This document shows positions 9,894-18,595 of a DNA stretch of 64,000 nucleotides, piece after piece. The stretch is taken from positions 62,001 to 126,000 of the forward strand of contig DAIDGV010000010.1 of assembly GCA_027452205.1 (NCBI GenBank), read 5' to 3'. This DNA comes from a candidate division FCPU426 bacterium (lineage in GTDB: Bacteria; Oederibacteriota; Muellerivitia; Muellerivitales; Muellerivitaceae). The first letter of the stretch is position 1, and every line of letters starts with the position of its first letter. The position numbers were made by a program, and so were the translations under genes. The notes beneath the pieces were generated by a model. It had not been told where the DNA came from and searched no databases. It saw only the letters and a list, made by a program, of their open reading frames with translations.

Positions 9894-11420
9894 ATGTCCA
9901 TCTTCGACGGGCAGGATAAAACCCCGCTTTATGACGCCGTCGTTGGCTATGCCAACGAGAATAAGATCTCATTCCACACGCCCGGCCATAAACACGGGAA
10001 GGGGATCGCCAAGAATTTTCGTCAGTTCGTCGGCGAGAAAGTGTTCCGCCTGGACCTGTCGGTCATGAGCGAGGTGGATTCGCTCCACGAACCGAGTACG
10101 GTCATCAAAGAAGCCCAAGTGCTGGCGGCCCAGGCCTATGGGGCCGATTATTCTTTCTTCCTCGTCAATGGAACCACCGGCGGCAACCAGGCCATGATCC
10201 TGGCGGTCTGCAATCCCGGCGACAAGCTCATCATTCCCCGTAACGCCCACAAATCGGTCATCTCGGCGGTCATCCTGGCGGGCGTGGAACCGGTTTACAT
10301 GATGCCGAAGATCGATCCGGGCACGGATTTGATCCTGAATCTGACCCCGGAACAGGTCGAAGAGACCTTGCGCCAGAATCCCGACGCTAAAGCGGTCCTG
10401 ATCACGAACCCCACTTATTTTGGCCTCACGACGGATATCGAGGCCATTGCCGAAATCGTACACCGTTACGACAAGATCCTGTTGGTCGACGAGGCCCACG
10501 GCGGTCATTTGCATTTCAACTCGGGTCTTCCCAAGTCCGCCATCGATTCGGGCGCGGACATGTGTGTTCAATCCACCCACAAACATTTGGCGGCCCTTAG
10601 CCAGGGTTCCATGCTCCATGTGAAGGGTGTGCGGGTGGATATCATGCGGCTCAAGACCACGCTGCAGATGCTCCAGACCACCAGTCCCTCTTATATCATC
10701 CTGGCCTCCTTGGATATTTCCCGCTATCAAATGGTTCATGAAGGCGAACAGATGCTGTCCGACGTCATCAAGATGTGCGAGGAAGCCCGCAAAGACATCA
10801 ACACCATCCCCGGGCTCTCTTGTTTGACCCGGGAAACGGTCCAGAAATTCCCCGGTTTGGACCTGGATGTGACCAAGTTGACCATCTCGACCAAAGGGTT
10901 GCCTTGCTCGGGGTATGACATGGCCAAGATCCTGAATTCCGAATATGACATCCAGACCGAAATGGCGGACTTCCAGAACGTCCTTTTGTTCGTTTCGGCG
11001 GGGAATACCCCTAAAGAACTCAAAAAGTTCGTGGCAGCCTTGCGGAAGATCGTCGTGGATTATAAAGATATGTTCATCAACCAAAAGAAGCGCAAAAGCA
11101 TCCTTTTCCCGACCTTCGTGCCGCATAAAGAGATAAATCCCCGTGAGGCCCTCAATAAACTGACCCGCAAGATCCCCTTCAAACGGTCGGTGGGCAAGGT
11201 TTGCGCCGAGATCGTCTGCCCTTATCCGCCGGGAATCCCGGTGCTTTGTCCCGGTGAGGTGATCACCCAAGAGATCTATACCTACCTGATGAACGTCCTT
11301 GATTCAGGTGCCCGTATCAACGGCCAGTCGGATGCCCGGTTACAGACCATCAAGGTCTTGGAAGACGAGACCGCAGCCGTTCCCGCAGACCAGAAAAAGC
11401 TGTTCGTTGTCGGGGAATAG
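9894..11420 (+). CDS. Orn/Lys/Arg decarboxylase family protein (fold type I, PLP)
   Basis: This 508-residue PLP enzyme decarboxylates a basic amino acid to a polyamine precursor. The PLP lysine lies in QSTHKHLAALSQGSMLH, the cofactor aspartate in LLVDEAHGGHL, and an early FHTPGHKHGKG motif is typical of the short group that includes Bacillus SpeA. The C-terminal domain shows CPYPPGIPVLCPGE. The ATG follows the aminopropyltransferase stop codon without any gap, so the two are translationally coupled. Arginine is the most likely substrate for this short subgroup, giving agmatine, but lysine or ornithine cannot be excluded from sequence. No agmatinase, N-carbamoylputrescine or AdoMet decarboxylase gene is present here. 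Confidence 0.9.
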   Translation: MSIFDGQDKTPLYDAVVGYANENKISFHTPGHKHGKGIAKNFRQFVGEKVFRLDLSVMSEVDSLHEPSTVIKEAQVLAAQAYGADYSFFLVNGTTGGNQAMILAVCNPGDKLIIPRNAHKSVISAVILAGVEPVYMMPKIDPGTDLILNLTPEQVEETLRQNPDAKAVLITNPTYFGLTTDIEAIAEIVHRYDKILLVDEAHGGHLHFNSGLPKSAIDSGADMCVQSTHKHLAALSQGSMLHVKGVRVDIMRLKTTLQMLQTTSPSYIILASLDISRYQMVHEGEQMLSDVIKMCEEARKDINTIPGLSCLTRETVQKFPGLDLDVTKLTISTKGLPCSGYDMAKILNSEYDIQTEMADFQNVLLFVSAGNTPKELKKFVAALRKIVVDYKDMFINQKKRKSILFPTFVPHKEINPREALNKLTRKIPFKRSVGKVCAEIVCPYPPGIPVLCPGEVITQEIYTYLMNVLDSGARINGQSDARLQTIKVLEDETAAVPADQKKLFVVGE

Positions 11421-11438
11421 TCCTTTCAAGGAAACGAA

Positions 11439-12443
11439 TTGAAAAAGAAAACCGTTCTGATCACCGGTGGGGCCGGGTATATCGGCAGCCACGCGGCCAA
11501 AGAGGCCGAGCGATCCGGCTTCACACCCGTCATTTTTGACAATCTTTCGGCCGGACACAAATGGGCGATCCAGTCCGGTAAATTCGTCAAAGGGGACCTG
11601 GCGGACCGGGCAGCCTTGGTCCGTGTCCTGCGCCGTTACAGACCCGTGGCGGTCATGCATTTCGCCTCCCACATCAGTGTGGGCGAGTCGGTGGTCGATC
11701 CCCAAAAATACTACAAAGACAACCTGGGCAACGCGCTGAACCTTTTCTCGGCCATGCTCCAGGAAAAGGTGATGTACTTCGTCCTTTCCTCCACCGCGGC
11801 GGTCTATGGCGACCCGATCCAAGTGCCTATCCCGGAGGACCATCCCAAGAATCCAGTCAATCCTTACGGCGATTCCAAATATATCCTTGAGCGTATCCTG
11901 ACCTCTTACGACCAGGCTTATGGCCTCAAGTCCACTTTTTTGCGTTATTTCAACGCCTCGGGAGCGGACGCTTCGGGCAAGCTGGGTGAGGCCCATGCCC
12001 CGGAAACCCATTTGATCCCGTTGGTGCTGGACGCGGTGGCGGGTCTGCGGAAAGAGATCACGGTCTTCGGGACGGACTATCCCACGCCGGACGGTACCTG
12101 CATCCGGGACTATATCCATGTGACCGACCTGGCGGCGGTGCACTTTTTGGCCCTGAAGCACATGATGAAGACCGGCAAGAGCGACTTTTTCAATTTGGGG
12201 ACGGGCAAAGGTTATTCGGTCAAAGAAGTGATCGATGAGACCGAAAGGGTGACGGGTCTGAAGGTGCCGGTGAAATACGGCCTGAGGCGCGCGGGTGATC
12301 CGCCCCGGTTAGTGGCCGAGTCCAAGAAGGCCCAAAAGGTCCTGGGTTGGAAACCGAAGCAATCATCGCTCAAGACGATCCTCGCTACGGCCTGGAAATG
12401 GCACCAATATTTCCACAGCTCGGCTTTCTCTCAAAAACACTGA
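11439..12443 (+). CDS. galE: UDP-glucose 4-epimerase
   Basis: An extended short-chain dehydrogenase that interconverts UDP-glucose and UDP-galactose, feeding surface glycan synthesis and galactose use. The 334-residue product has the NAD motif GGAGYIGSHA, the catalytic LSSTAAVYG, YGDSKYILE (Tyr-x3-Lys), the substrate loop TFLRYFNASGADASGKLGEAH and the C-terminal GDPPRL region. The start is TTG at 11439 behind AAGGAAA. It lies 18 bp after the decarboxylase gene on the same strand and may be read from the same transcript. It converges with orn with a 4-bp gap. Related NDP-sugar epimerases with slightly different sugars are possible but the motifs fit GalE best. Confidence 0.93.
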   Translation: MKKKTVLITGGAGYIGSHAAKEAERSGFTPVIFDNLSAGHKWAIQSGKFVKGDLADRAALVRVLRRYRPVAVMHFASHISVGESVVDPQKYYKDNLGNALNLFSAMLQEKVMYFVLSSTAAVYGDPIQVPIPEDHPKNPVNPYGDSKYILERILTSYDQAYGLKSTFLRYFNASGADASGKLGEAHAPETHLIPLVLDAVAGLRKEITVFGTDYPTPDGTCIRDYIHVTDLAAVHFLALKHMMKTGKSDFFNLGTGKGYSVKEVIDETERVTGLKVPVKYGLRRAGDPPRLVAESKKAQKVLGWKPKQSSLKTILATAWKWHQYFHSSAFSQKH

Positions 12444-12447
12444 GCTC

Positions 12448-12999
12448 CTAGGGCTGTTTGAAAACCATCTTCCGATAGAACTTCAATTCTTCCACGGTCT
12501 CCAAAATATCGTCCAAAGCCTTGTGCTTTTGTTTCTTTTGGGGCGATTGGAACGCTGGGCCGTACCAACGTTTGACCAATTCCTTGATGGTGCTCACATC
12601 GACCAAGCGGTAATGCAGGTAGCTCTCCAGGTCCTTCATATATTCAATGAGGAAACGCCGGTCCTGGTAAATGGTGTTACCGCAAAGCGGGCTGGTCTTG
12701 GCTTTGACATGTTGGGAGATGAAGGCCAAGGTCTGCTTTTCGGCCTCTTCCAATGTGACCGTGGATTCTTGGACTTGTTTGATAAGACCGGATTCCCCGT
12801 GATGTTTCTTGTTCCAGTCGTCCATGACGTCCAAGACCGATTGGGGCTGGTGAATGACCAGGGAAGGGCCCTGGGCGATCAAATTGAGGTCCTTGTCGGT
12901 GACGAGGGAAGCGATCTCGATAATGACGCAGGTCTTGGGGTCCAGACCGGTCATTTCCAGGTCCATCCAAACCAGATTGGTGTCGTTGTGGTCGGCCAT
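12448..12999 (-). CDS. orn: Oligoribonuclease (DEDDh exonuclease)
   Basis: Orn degrades 2-5 nt RNA fragments, including pGpG, to mononucleotides in the cytosol. The 183-residue protein shows the DEDDh residues: WMDLEMTGLDPKTCVIIEIA (Asp, Glu), the middle SYLHYRLVDVSTIKEL (Asp), and HKALDDILETVEEL (His, Asp). The GNTIYQDRRFL segment corresponds to the family's GNSIGQDRRFL, here with Thr-Ile-Tyr in place of Ser-Ile-Gly. The gene is the last of a minus-strand run after the ACT-domain gene and def, 38 bp downstream of def. Confidence 0.95.
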   Translation of the reverse strand: MADHNDTNLVWMDLEMTGLDPKTCVIIEIASLVTDKDLNLIAQGPSLVIHQPQSVLDVMDDWNKKHHGESGLIKQVQESTVTLEEAEKQTLAFISQHVKAKTSPLCGNTIYQDRRFLIEYMKDLESYLHYRLVDVSTIKELVKRWYGPAFQSPQKKQKHKALDDILETVEELKFYRKMVFKQP

Positions 13000-13037
13000 G
13001 AGAGTCCTTTATGGGAGAAGGTGAAGACTGGACTGCA

Positions 13038-13550
13038 TTATAGGGGCTGGGACGGGGCTTTTCTTCTTTCAAAAAGGTCCTTGGAGGACCGGATCCGGTC
13101 TAGAAACAAGATCCCGTCCAAATGGTCCAACTCATGCTGGATCGCGACGGCCTCAAAGTTCGAACTGACCATTTCAAAGGGGTTTAGGTCCCCGTCCAAA
13201 GCCCTGAACCTTATCTTTTGGGCGCGTTTGACGTTGGCCAAAAGGTCCGGAAAGCTCAAACAACCTTCCCGGCTCACCTTCCATTGGCTCGATTCCAGGA
13301 TGACCGGGTTGACCAGTTTCAACAGACCATGATTTTCTTCCGCCCGGGCGGAGCGGGAAACGTCCACGATCAGGCAGCGGTAGGCGTGGCCCAACTGGGG
13401 CGCCGCCAGGCCCACGCAGCCGGCGTGGTGGTCCATCGTGTCCATCATGTCCCGCAGCACGGACAAAAGCTGGGGGTCTTTCGGGTCCGACTCGGCTACT
13501 TTGGTCTTCAAGAAGGGGTGGGGGTAGGTGAGGACCGGCAGAACGGGCAT
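13038..13550 (-). CDS. def: Peptide deformylase
   Basis: Peptide deformylase removes the formyl group from nascent proteins at the ribosome. All three family motifs are present and intact: GLAAPQLG, EGCLSFPD (metal Cys) and QHELDHLDG (metal His pair and catalytic Glu). Length, 170 residues, is normal. The ATG follows the stop codon of the ACT-domain gene directly (TAA then ATG on the minus strand), so translation is coupled. A second, frameshifted deformylase lies at 16537-17086; this one is therefore the probable working copy. Confidence 0.95.
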   Translation of the reverse strand: MPVLPVLTYPHPFLKTKVAESDPKDPQLLSVLRDMMDTMDHHAGCVGLAAPQLGHAYRCLIVDVSRSARAEENHGLLKLVNPVILESSQWKVSREGCLSFPDLLANVKRAQKIRFRALDGDLNPFEMVSSNFEAVAIQHELDHLDGILFLDRIRSSKDLFERRKAPSQPL

Positions 13551-14090
13551 TTACAATTCGTCCGTCTCGACCGGGTTCAGGGTGGCTTCCACCTGGATCT
13601 CTTTCTTCAAAGAATCCACTTCCTTTTCGAAGGCTTGGACCGTCTTGAAGTTGTCGATCTCCACGTCTAAGGTCAGGGAATAGAGCTGAACGCCGTTATT
13701 GTCGGTCACGTGGGTGCGAAGGTCGGTAATGTTGATTCCCAGGTCCGAGGCGGCCTTGGCGAAACGATAGACGATGCCTGGATGGTCCACGCCGTAAACG
13801 ACCAAGGTGTAAGGCAGTTTGGGCGGGCGTTGCGGGGCCGCAGGCGGCGATTCCCGTAAGGTGAAGGAAAGACCCAACTCGTTCATGACGGGGGTGACAG
13901 CCTTTTTCAGCGTCTCCCAGTCCTGATCGGCGGGGGCGGAGACCAAGAGCAGGATAGCGAAGTCACCTTTCAACTGGGTCATGCTGGAATCTTCCAGGTT
14001 GCATCCCAACTCGAAAAAGGATTTAGCCAGGGCGGTCACGATACCGGGCCTATCTTGGCCCACCGCGGATAATTCGAAGAACTTTCTCAT
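13551..14090 (-). CDS. Double ACT-domain regulator (GcvR-like)
   Basis: The 179-residue protein is two ACT domains in tandem: the first opens with FFELSAVGQDRPGIVTALAKSF, the second with LVVYGVDHPGIVYRFAKA. This is the architecture of GcvR, the glycine-cleavage-system accessory repressor, and of related amino-acid-sensing regulators. No DNA-binding domain is seen, so any regulation would be by protein-protein contact. The ribosome site AAGGAG precedes the ATG. It heads the unit ACT-def-orn. Ligand and target are unknown; the name GcvR-like reflects domain layout only. Confidence 0.75.
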   Translation of the reverse strand: MRKFFELSAVGQDRPGIVTALAKSFFELGCNLEDSSMTQLKGDFAILLLVSAPADQDWETLKKAVTPVMNELGLSFTLRESPPAAPQRPPKLPYTLVVYGVDHPGIVYRFAKAASDLGINITDLRTHVTDNNGVQLYSLTLDVEIDNFKTVQAFEKEVDSLKKEIQVEATLNPVETDEL

Positions 14091-14121
14091 TTCGGCTCCT
14101 TAGAACGGCATGGCAAATAAA

Positions 14122-14152
14122 AAGGACGACCCTATTTTATGGGGTCGTCCTT
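14122..14152 (-). terminator. Intrinsic terminator of the 592-aa orphan gene
   Basis: Perfect 11-bp stem (AAGGACGACCC at 14122-14132, GGGTCGTCCTT at 14142-14152) with a 9-nt loop. Read on the minus strand it is followed by TTTTTATTTG, so it ends transcription of the gene at 14184-15962 before the ACT-domain gene. Confidence 0.85.
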
Positions 14153-14183
14153 CAGAAAACAGCCTGGGAAACCGAAAAGTTGC

Positions 14184-15962
14184 TTAGCCCCGTCCAAAGA
14201 TACGGGTAATGGCGAATTCGGCGTTATCGGCGAACATTTTGGAGGCCTGTTGGTCGATCTTCAGCGAGGCCGCGATCAAGGCCTTGGCCGCGTCCACATC
14301 GCCCTTGACGAAGGAAAGGATAGATTCCTTGGCCTCGCCCGGTTCGGTCTGGGAGATCAACTTCAGGATCGCCGCGATGTTCTTTTCGACCTGGTCGAAA
14401 TGGATGTACTTGAGCATGATGTTGATCTTGCGCTTACTGATCTTGGGGTTGGGCGCGGTGCCGTTGGCGATGGCGCTCATGAAGTCCACATAGTCGTTCA
14501 CGGTGTCCTCGCGGCTGGCGGTGTCCTGCATGCTCTGGGTGGAGACCATGCTGAACTTCTTGTCGGACCCGGTCCACTTGACCTTGGTGTTCTTCTCGAT
14601 TTTCCCGACGTAATCGCCCATGAAGGTGCCCACCTTCACCTCGCCCCGGTAGTCATAGATGTTGTCCTTGGTCAGGTAAAGGGCGCAAAGCTTGAGGACC
14701 TGAACGTCCACGGGTGTGAAGTTCATCACCGGGCCCCGGCGGATCTGCTCGCCGGAAACCAAGGCCATGATGAAACGGTCGTCGAAGAAGTCCACGTAGT
14801 TACGCAGGGGTTCCAGCACGATGGTGGGTACGATGTATTTTCCCTCGAAATCCTTGGGGAAGAGGTTGGTGTGGATCTTGAGGATCTTCTCCAAAGAAGC
14901 GGTGACGTTCTCTTTGCTGCAAAGGCGTTCATTGAAATTCTCACCCTCGGTGAATTGTTTCGAGACCATGATCCGGGAGGCGCTGAAGGGCACTTTCAAG
15001 GGATGGGCTTCGGCGGCACGCACGGTGGCGCCGTTGGTGCTGTCCACGTCGCCTTTGATCAGCGAGACGGCGTTCGCGTTGAAGAGGGGACCGCCGACAG
15101 TGGCCACCGGGGCCGAGTTGTCGATCTTGGCGATATCGTTCATGGTCTTGACCATTAATTGGTGTTTTTCCATGACGGCTTTGCTGTTCTCGACCACCTT
15201 GGCGATATGGCTTTGGATCTCCTCGGTCCACTTCGCCAGGCCCGTGCCGGCGTCGCCCACCTTGCCCTCGAAAGCCTGCAGGATGGCTTTTTCCTGGGGG
15301 CTGGCCGAATCGCCCTTGCTCCAGGCGGTGGAGACCTTCTTGAGCAGCTCAATGGCGGTCTTGGCGTTCTTAATGGAATTCTCGTTTAAGGCCGTCAGGG
15401 CTTTGGGGAAGAACATATCGATTTGATTGACCGCTGAACCGATCTCGGCCCGGGATTGTTCCAGCTTGCGCTTAAGTTCGTCGCGCATGCGTTTTTGGTC
15501 CTGGGGTGAATTACGGAGGGCTTTTTTGCGGTCGTCACCCAAGGACATGGGCAAAAGCTCGCTTTTGGCGATGGCGGTAAATTTATCCATGACCGTGAAG
15601 ACAGGAAATGGGCTTTCAACCGGGGCTGAAAATGATTTTAGGAGTTGGTCATAAAAAGGAGCGGGTAAAAGGATCATATCCTTGGGCCCCTTTTCCAGCT
15701 GGACGGTGATCTTAAAATCGATGGCCCCGGTGCAAAGGAAGGTGACTTGGTGGGGGTTCAGTTCGTTCAGTTTGTTTGCCACCAAGAAGTCGACGAGGGC
15801 ATTGAAGGAAAGCCGTAATTTGTCCGCGCGATATTTTTCGGCGGTAACGGAAGGGTCCGTGTCGTTGGCGAAGATCATGATGCCGTCTTCGACCGCTTTA
15901 CGGGTCTCGTCATCGACCCCCTTCAACAATTCTTCGAAATTGGTTCCGGTCACGTTGGGCAT
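14184..15962 (-). CDS. Unrecognised 592-residue soluble protein
   Basis: I do not recognise this protein. It lacks a signal peptide and membrane segments, so it should be cytosolic. The N-terminal 100 residues look alpha/beta with helix-rich parts (EELLKGVDDETRKAVEDG). Residues about 155-290 are strongly charged and helical, with likely coiled coil (KRMRDELKRKLEQSRAEI). The rest is mixed, with a segment SRIMVSKQFTEGENFNERL and a basic helix ISKRKINIMLKYIHFDQ. I chose ATG at 15962 because GGAGG lies eleven bases upstream; a TTG six codons earlier would overlap that site. It is a single-gene transcript with its own terminator. Codon use matches its neighbours, so it looks native. Confidence 0.8.
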   Translation of the reverse strand: MPNVTGTNFEELLKGVDDETRKAVEDGIMIFANDTDPSVTAEKYRADKLRLSFNALVDFLVANKLNELNPHQVTFLCTGAIDFKITVQLEKGPKDMILLPAPFYDQLLKSFSAPVESPFPVFTVMDKFTAIAKSELLPMSLGDDRKKALRNSPQDQKRMRDELKRKLEQSRAEIGSAVNQIDMFFPKALTALNENSIKNAKTAIELLKKVSTAWSKGDSASPQEKAILQAFEGKVGDAGTGLAKWTEEIQSHIAKVVENSKAVMEKHQLMVKTMNDIAKIDNSAPVATVGGPLFNANAVSLIKGDVDSTNGATVRAAEAHPLKVPFSASRIMVSKQFTEGENFNERLCSKENVTASLEKILKIHTNLFPKDFEGKYIVPTIVLEPLRNYVDFFDDRFIMALVSGEQIRRGPVMNFTPVDVQVLKLCALYLTKDNIYDYRGEVKVGTFMGDYVGKIEKNTKVKWTGSDKKFSMVSTQSMQDTASREDTVNDYVDFMSAIANGTAPNPKISKRKINIMLKYIHFDQVEKNIAAILKLISQTEPGEAKESILSFVKGDVDAAKALIAASLKIDQQASKMFADNAEFAITRIFGRG

Positions 15963-16046
15963 AAGGGGTTTGGCCTCCAAAGGTTGATCCGCAAGAAGCA
16001 GGATTATAACAGTTTTTTACCATCGCTTTACAAACGGAAAGCGAGG

Positions 16047-16511
16047 TTATTTTAATTGGGAAGGGTCGAGAGAACGAAGGTATTTCCAGTCGGACAGACG
16101 CTCGAAAGCCACGATCCCAGAAGTGGGAAAAGCGATGTGGGGAAAGTGATCCGACCCAGTGACTAATAAAGATGACAACTCTTCCAACAAGGGCTGGTGG
16201 CTGACAAGCAAAAGATTACCTTTTTGGTTTTCAAGGATGGTTGGGTAGAGACTGTCCACGTCGCCGTCCAAGGACAGGTTCTCGGTCTCGATGAAGTTCT
16301 CGGCGGAGATACCCAGGACCTCTTGATAGATCTGGGCGGTTTGAAAGGCTCGGGTCTTGGGACTGTACCAGATCTGGGCAACGTTGGGGTTGGACTGGAC
16401 GAAAGCTTCGGCGACCAAGCGGGTTTGGGCGCGGCCCAAGTCGGTCAATCCAGAAGGTTGGTCGGCGGATGGTTTGGCGGCTTGCCCATGGCGGGCCAGA
16501 TAAAGGATCAT
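16047..16511 (-). CDS. SixA-like histidine phosphatase
   Basis: A compact histidine phosphatase of 154 residues, the size of SixA (phosphohistidine phosphatase). The catalytic YLARHGQA with the phospho-accepting His is at the N-terminus; the second active-site His is in LLLVSHQPLL. The fragment SGLTDLGRAQTRLVAEA between them is typical of SixA and its relatives. It lies 25 bp downstream of the broken def copy, on the same strand. SixA in E. coli dephosphorylates phosphohistidine proteins of the nitrogen PTS; no such partner is visible here. Confidence 0.85.
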   Translation of the reverse strand: MILYLARHGQAAKPSADQPSGLTDLGRAQTRLVAEAFVQSNPNVAQIWYSPKTRAFQTAQIYQEVLGISAENFIETENLSLDGDVDSLYPTILENQKGNLLLVSHQPLLEELSSLLVTGSDHFPHIAFPTSGIVAFERLSDWKYLRSLDPSQLK

Positions 16512-16536
16512 CCTTCGCCCTTAACTCGAAATGGTC

Positions 16537-17086
16537 CTATTTCTTGTCCTTCACGTTACTTTTGAAACGACGGTTGAACTCATCCAGATGGGTCCAGGTC
16601 TTGAGGTCGCTCATCCGGTCCACATAAAAAAGACCGTTCAAGTGGTCGATCTCATGCTGGACGATCCGGGCCTCGAAACCATGGACGGTCTTGCGGATCT
16701 TCTTGCCTTCGGGGGTGACCGCTTCAAAGGTGACCCATTCGGAGCGGGGAACCACACCTCTAAAACCGGGAATGCTCAAGCATCCTTCCCAACCATTCTC
16801 CATTCGTTTCGAGTATTTGACAATGCGGGCGTTCAAATAAGTTTGCAGGAGGACGGAGTTCACCTTGGGATAGCGCTTGTTGCTGTCGCATTCCATGACG
16901 AAAGCCCGTTGGTTGACCCCCCACTTGATTGGCGGCTAAGCCTACGCCGTTGGCCCAATACATGGTCTTTACCATATTGTTTAGAAAAGCCCGGAAACTT
17001 TTGTTACGGATAAGGGTCTTTGTTACGTTTTTTATTTTTGTTCGAAGGACCGGATGGCCGATGCGGGTGATCTTTAGTTTTTTCAT
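16537..17086 (-). pseudogene. def: Second peptide deformylase, broken by a +1 frameshift in a G6 run
   Basis: Two overlapping frames together spell a whole deformylase. The first, from ATG at 17086, contains MKKLKITRIGHPVLR and NGVGLAANQVGG (motif 1). It then loses the frame, and the continuation, RAFVMECDSNKRYP, WEGCLSIPG (motif 2) and QHEIDHLNGLFYVDRM (motif 3), is one base away. The break falls in six consecutive C bases at 16917-16922 (G6 on the coding strand); five would restore GVNQRAF. Everything else is conserved, including all catalytic residues. It could be a recent mutation, slippage-based phase variation, or a sequencing or assembly error. A functional def at 13038-13550 may make this copy dispensable. 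Confidence 0.85.
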
Positions 17087-17181
17087 AAAAGGGCTTTCAT
17101 TTATGGGAATGTGCCGCTCAAACCAATTGTTTTATAAGGGAAAACGAATAGACTAAACGCCAATCTAAAAAGAGGTCCTTC

Positions 17182-18588
17182 ATGTCCAACCATTTTATTT
17201 CATTTCCCGACAATTTCCTATGGGGTGCCGCGACCAGCTCTTTCCAGATCGAAGGTTATCCTTTGGCGGACGGGGCCGGAAAAAGTAATTGGTATGAATG
17301 GACAAAGACCCCGGGCCGCATCGAGAACGGCCAGGACGCCGATATCGCCATCGATCATTACCACCAATACAAGACCGACGTAGCCCTGATGAAACAAATG
17401 GGGCTGAAGACCTACCGCTTTTCCATCTCCTGGCCCCGGATCATCCCCGAAAGGGGAAAGGTGAACGAGAAGGGTTTGGATTTTTACCGCCGTTTGGTCG
17501 ATGAACTGCTGCAAGCGGGCATCACGCCCAACGCCACCTTGTTCCATTGGGAAGTGCCGACCTGGGCCAAGGGTGAATGGACGAACCGGGAAACCGCACT
17601 GGCCTTTAAAGAATACGCTGAGGTAGTTTTCAAGGCTTTGGGGGACAAGGTGCCGATGTGGGCTACTTTGAACGAACCCCAGATCGTCGCCGAGATCGGT
17701 TATTTGCAAAAATTCTTCCCGCCGGGAAAGGCTGACCGGGCTGGCTATGCCAAGGTCGTCCATCATCTGAATCTCGCCCATGGGTTGGCGGTAAAGGCTT
17801 ACCGGGACCTGGGTTTCAAAGGTCAGATCGGTGTGGTGCTGGCCCTTTGCCCTTGGAAGACCAAGAACGACGATCCCGTAGCCAAGGCGTATGCGGATAA
17901 AATGTGGGACCTGCACGCTGACGCTTTTTTGGGACCGGTGATGGGTAAAGGTTATCCCTCCTTCCTTTTTGAATTCACCGGGGACGACCCGAAGGCTTAT
18001 GAAAAAGACATGCCGATCATTTCCCAGCCCATCGACTTTTTAGGCATCAACCATTACAACCCCAACTACGCCGCTTACGCGCCGGGTGCCAACATTTTTG
18101 ATAACGATTGGGCGATGAAGGATGGTATTCCGACCAATGACCTTGGCTGGCCGGTGGACCCCGAGGCTTTTTATGATCTTTTGGTCTATCTGTGGGAACG
18201 GTATGGCGTCAAACAGTTGTTTGTGACCGAGAATGGTTTTCCCACCCGGGAATCGAAACGCACCGCCGAGGAATTGATTGAGGATGACGTGCGCGTTCAC
18301 TATTACGGTACCTATTTACAGCAAGCCCAACGAGCCATCCAAGCGGGCGTGCCCTTGAAGGGCTATTATGCCTGGTCCCTCTTCGACAATTTCGAGTGGT
18401 GCTTTGGTTATGACCCACGCTTTGGGCTCATCCACGTGGACTTCAAGACGCTCAAGCGTACTTTCAAAAAGAGCGCCGATTGGTACAAGCAGGTCATCGC
18501 GCAGAACGGATTCGACCCGGCCTTGCTGCCCAAGGACCCCGATTATCCCATCTATCACGACGAGGGTGTCCGGGCGAAGACCTTTTAA
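17182..18588 (+). CDS. bglA: GH1 beta-glucosidase
   Basis: A 468-residue glycoside hydrolase family 1 enzyme, cytosolic as no signal peptide is visible, hydrolysing beta-glucosides such as cellobiose. Family signatures are FLWGAATSSFQIEGYP near the N-terminus, the acid/base motif ATLNEPQ, the nucleophile motif VTENGFPT, and the aglycone-side SLFDNFEWCFGYDPRFGL. The nucleophile motif is usually TENG[AI]; here it is TENGF, within known variation. An AAAGAGGT ribosome site precedes the ATG. No sugar transporter or regulator lies next to it. Beta-galactosidase or fucosidase side activity is common in the family, so the natural sugar is not fixed. Confidence 0.93.
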   Translation: MSNHFISFPDNFLWGAATSSFQIEGYPLADGAGKSNWYEWTKTPGRIENGQDADIAIDHYHQYKTDVALMKQMGLKTYRFSISWPRIIPERGKVNEKGLDFYRRLVDELLQAGITPNATLFHWEVPTWAKGEWTNRETALAFKEYAEVVFKALGDKVPMWATLNEPQIVAEIGYLQKFFPPGKADRAGYAKVVHHLNLAHGLAVKAYRDLGFKGQIGVVLALCPWKTKNDDPVAKAYADKMWDLHADAFLGPVMGKGYPSFLFEFTGDDPKAYEKDMPIISQPIDFLGINHYNPNYAAYAPGANIFDNDWAMKDGIPTNDLGWPVDPEAFYDLLVYLWERYGVKQLFVTENGFPTRESKRTAEELIEDDVRVHYYGTYLQQAQRAIQAGVPLKGYYAWSLFDNFEWCFGYDPRFGLIHVDFKTLKRTFKKSADWYKQVIAQNGFDPALLPKDPDYPIYHDEGVRAKTF

Positions 18589-18595
18589 AATAGGC

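Noticed and set aside
9969-11270. Long open frame antisense to the decarboxylase gene
   Set aside because: A GC-bias shadow of a clear PLP-enzyme gene; no family motif and no ribosome site.
14139-15158. Long plus-strand frame opposite the 592-aa gene
   Set aside because: Composition is typical of an antisense shadow (Gly/Val/Asp/His rich) and it runs through the minus-strand terminator.
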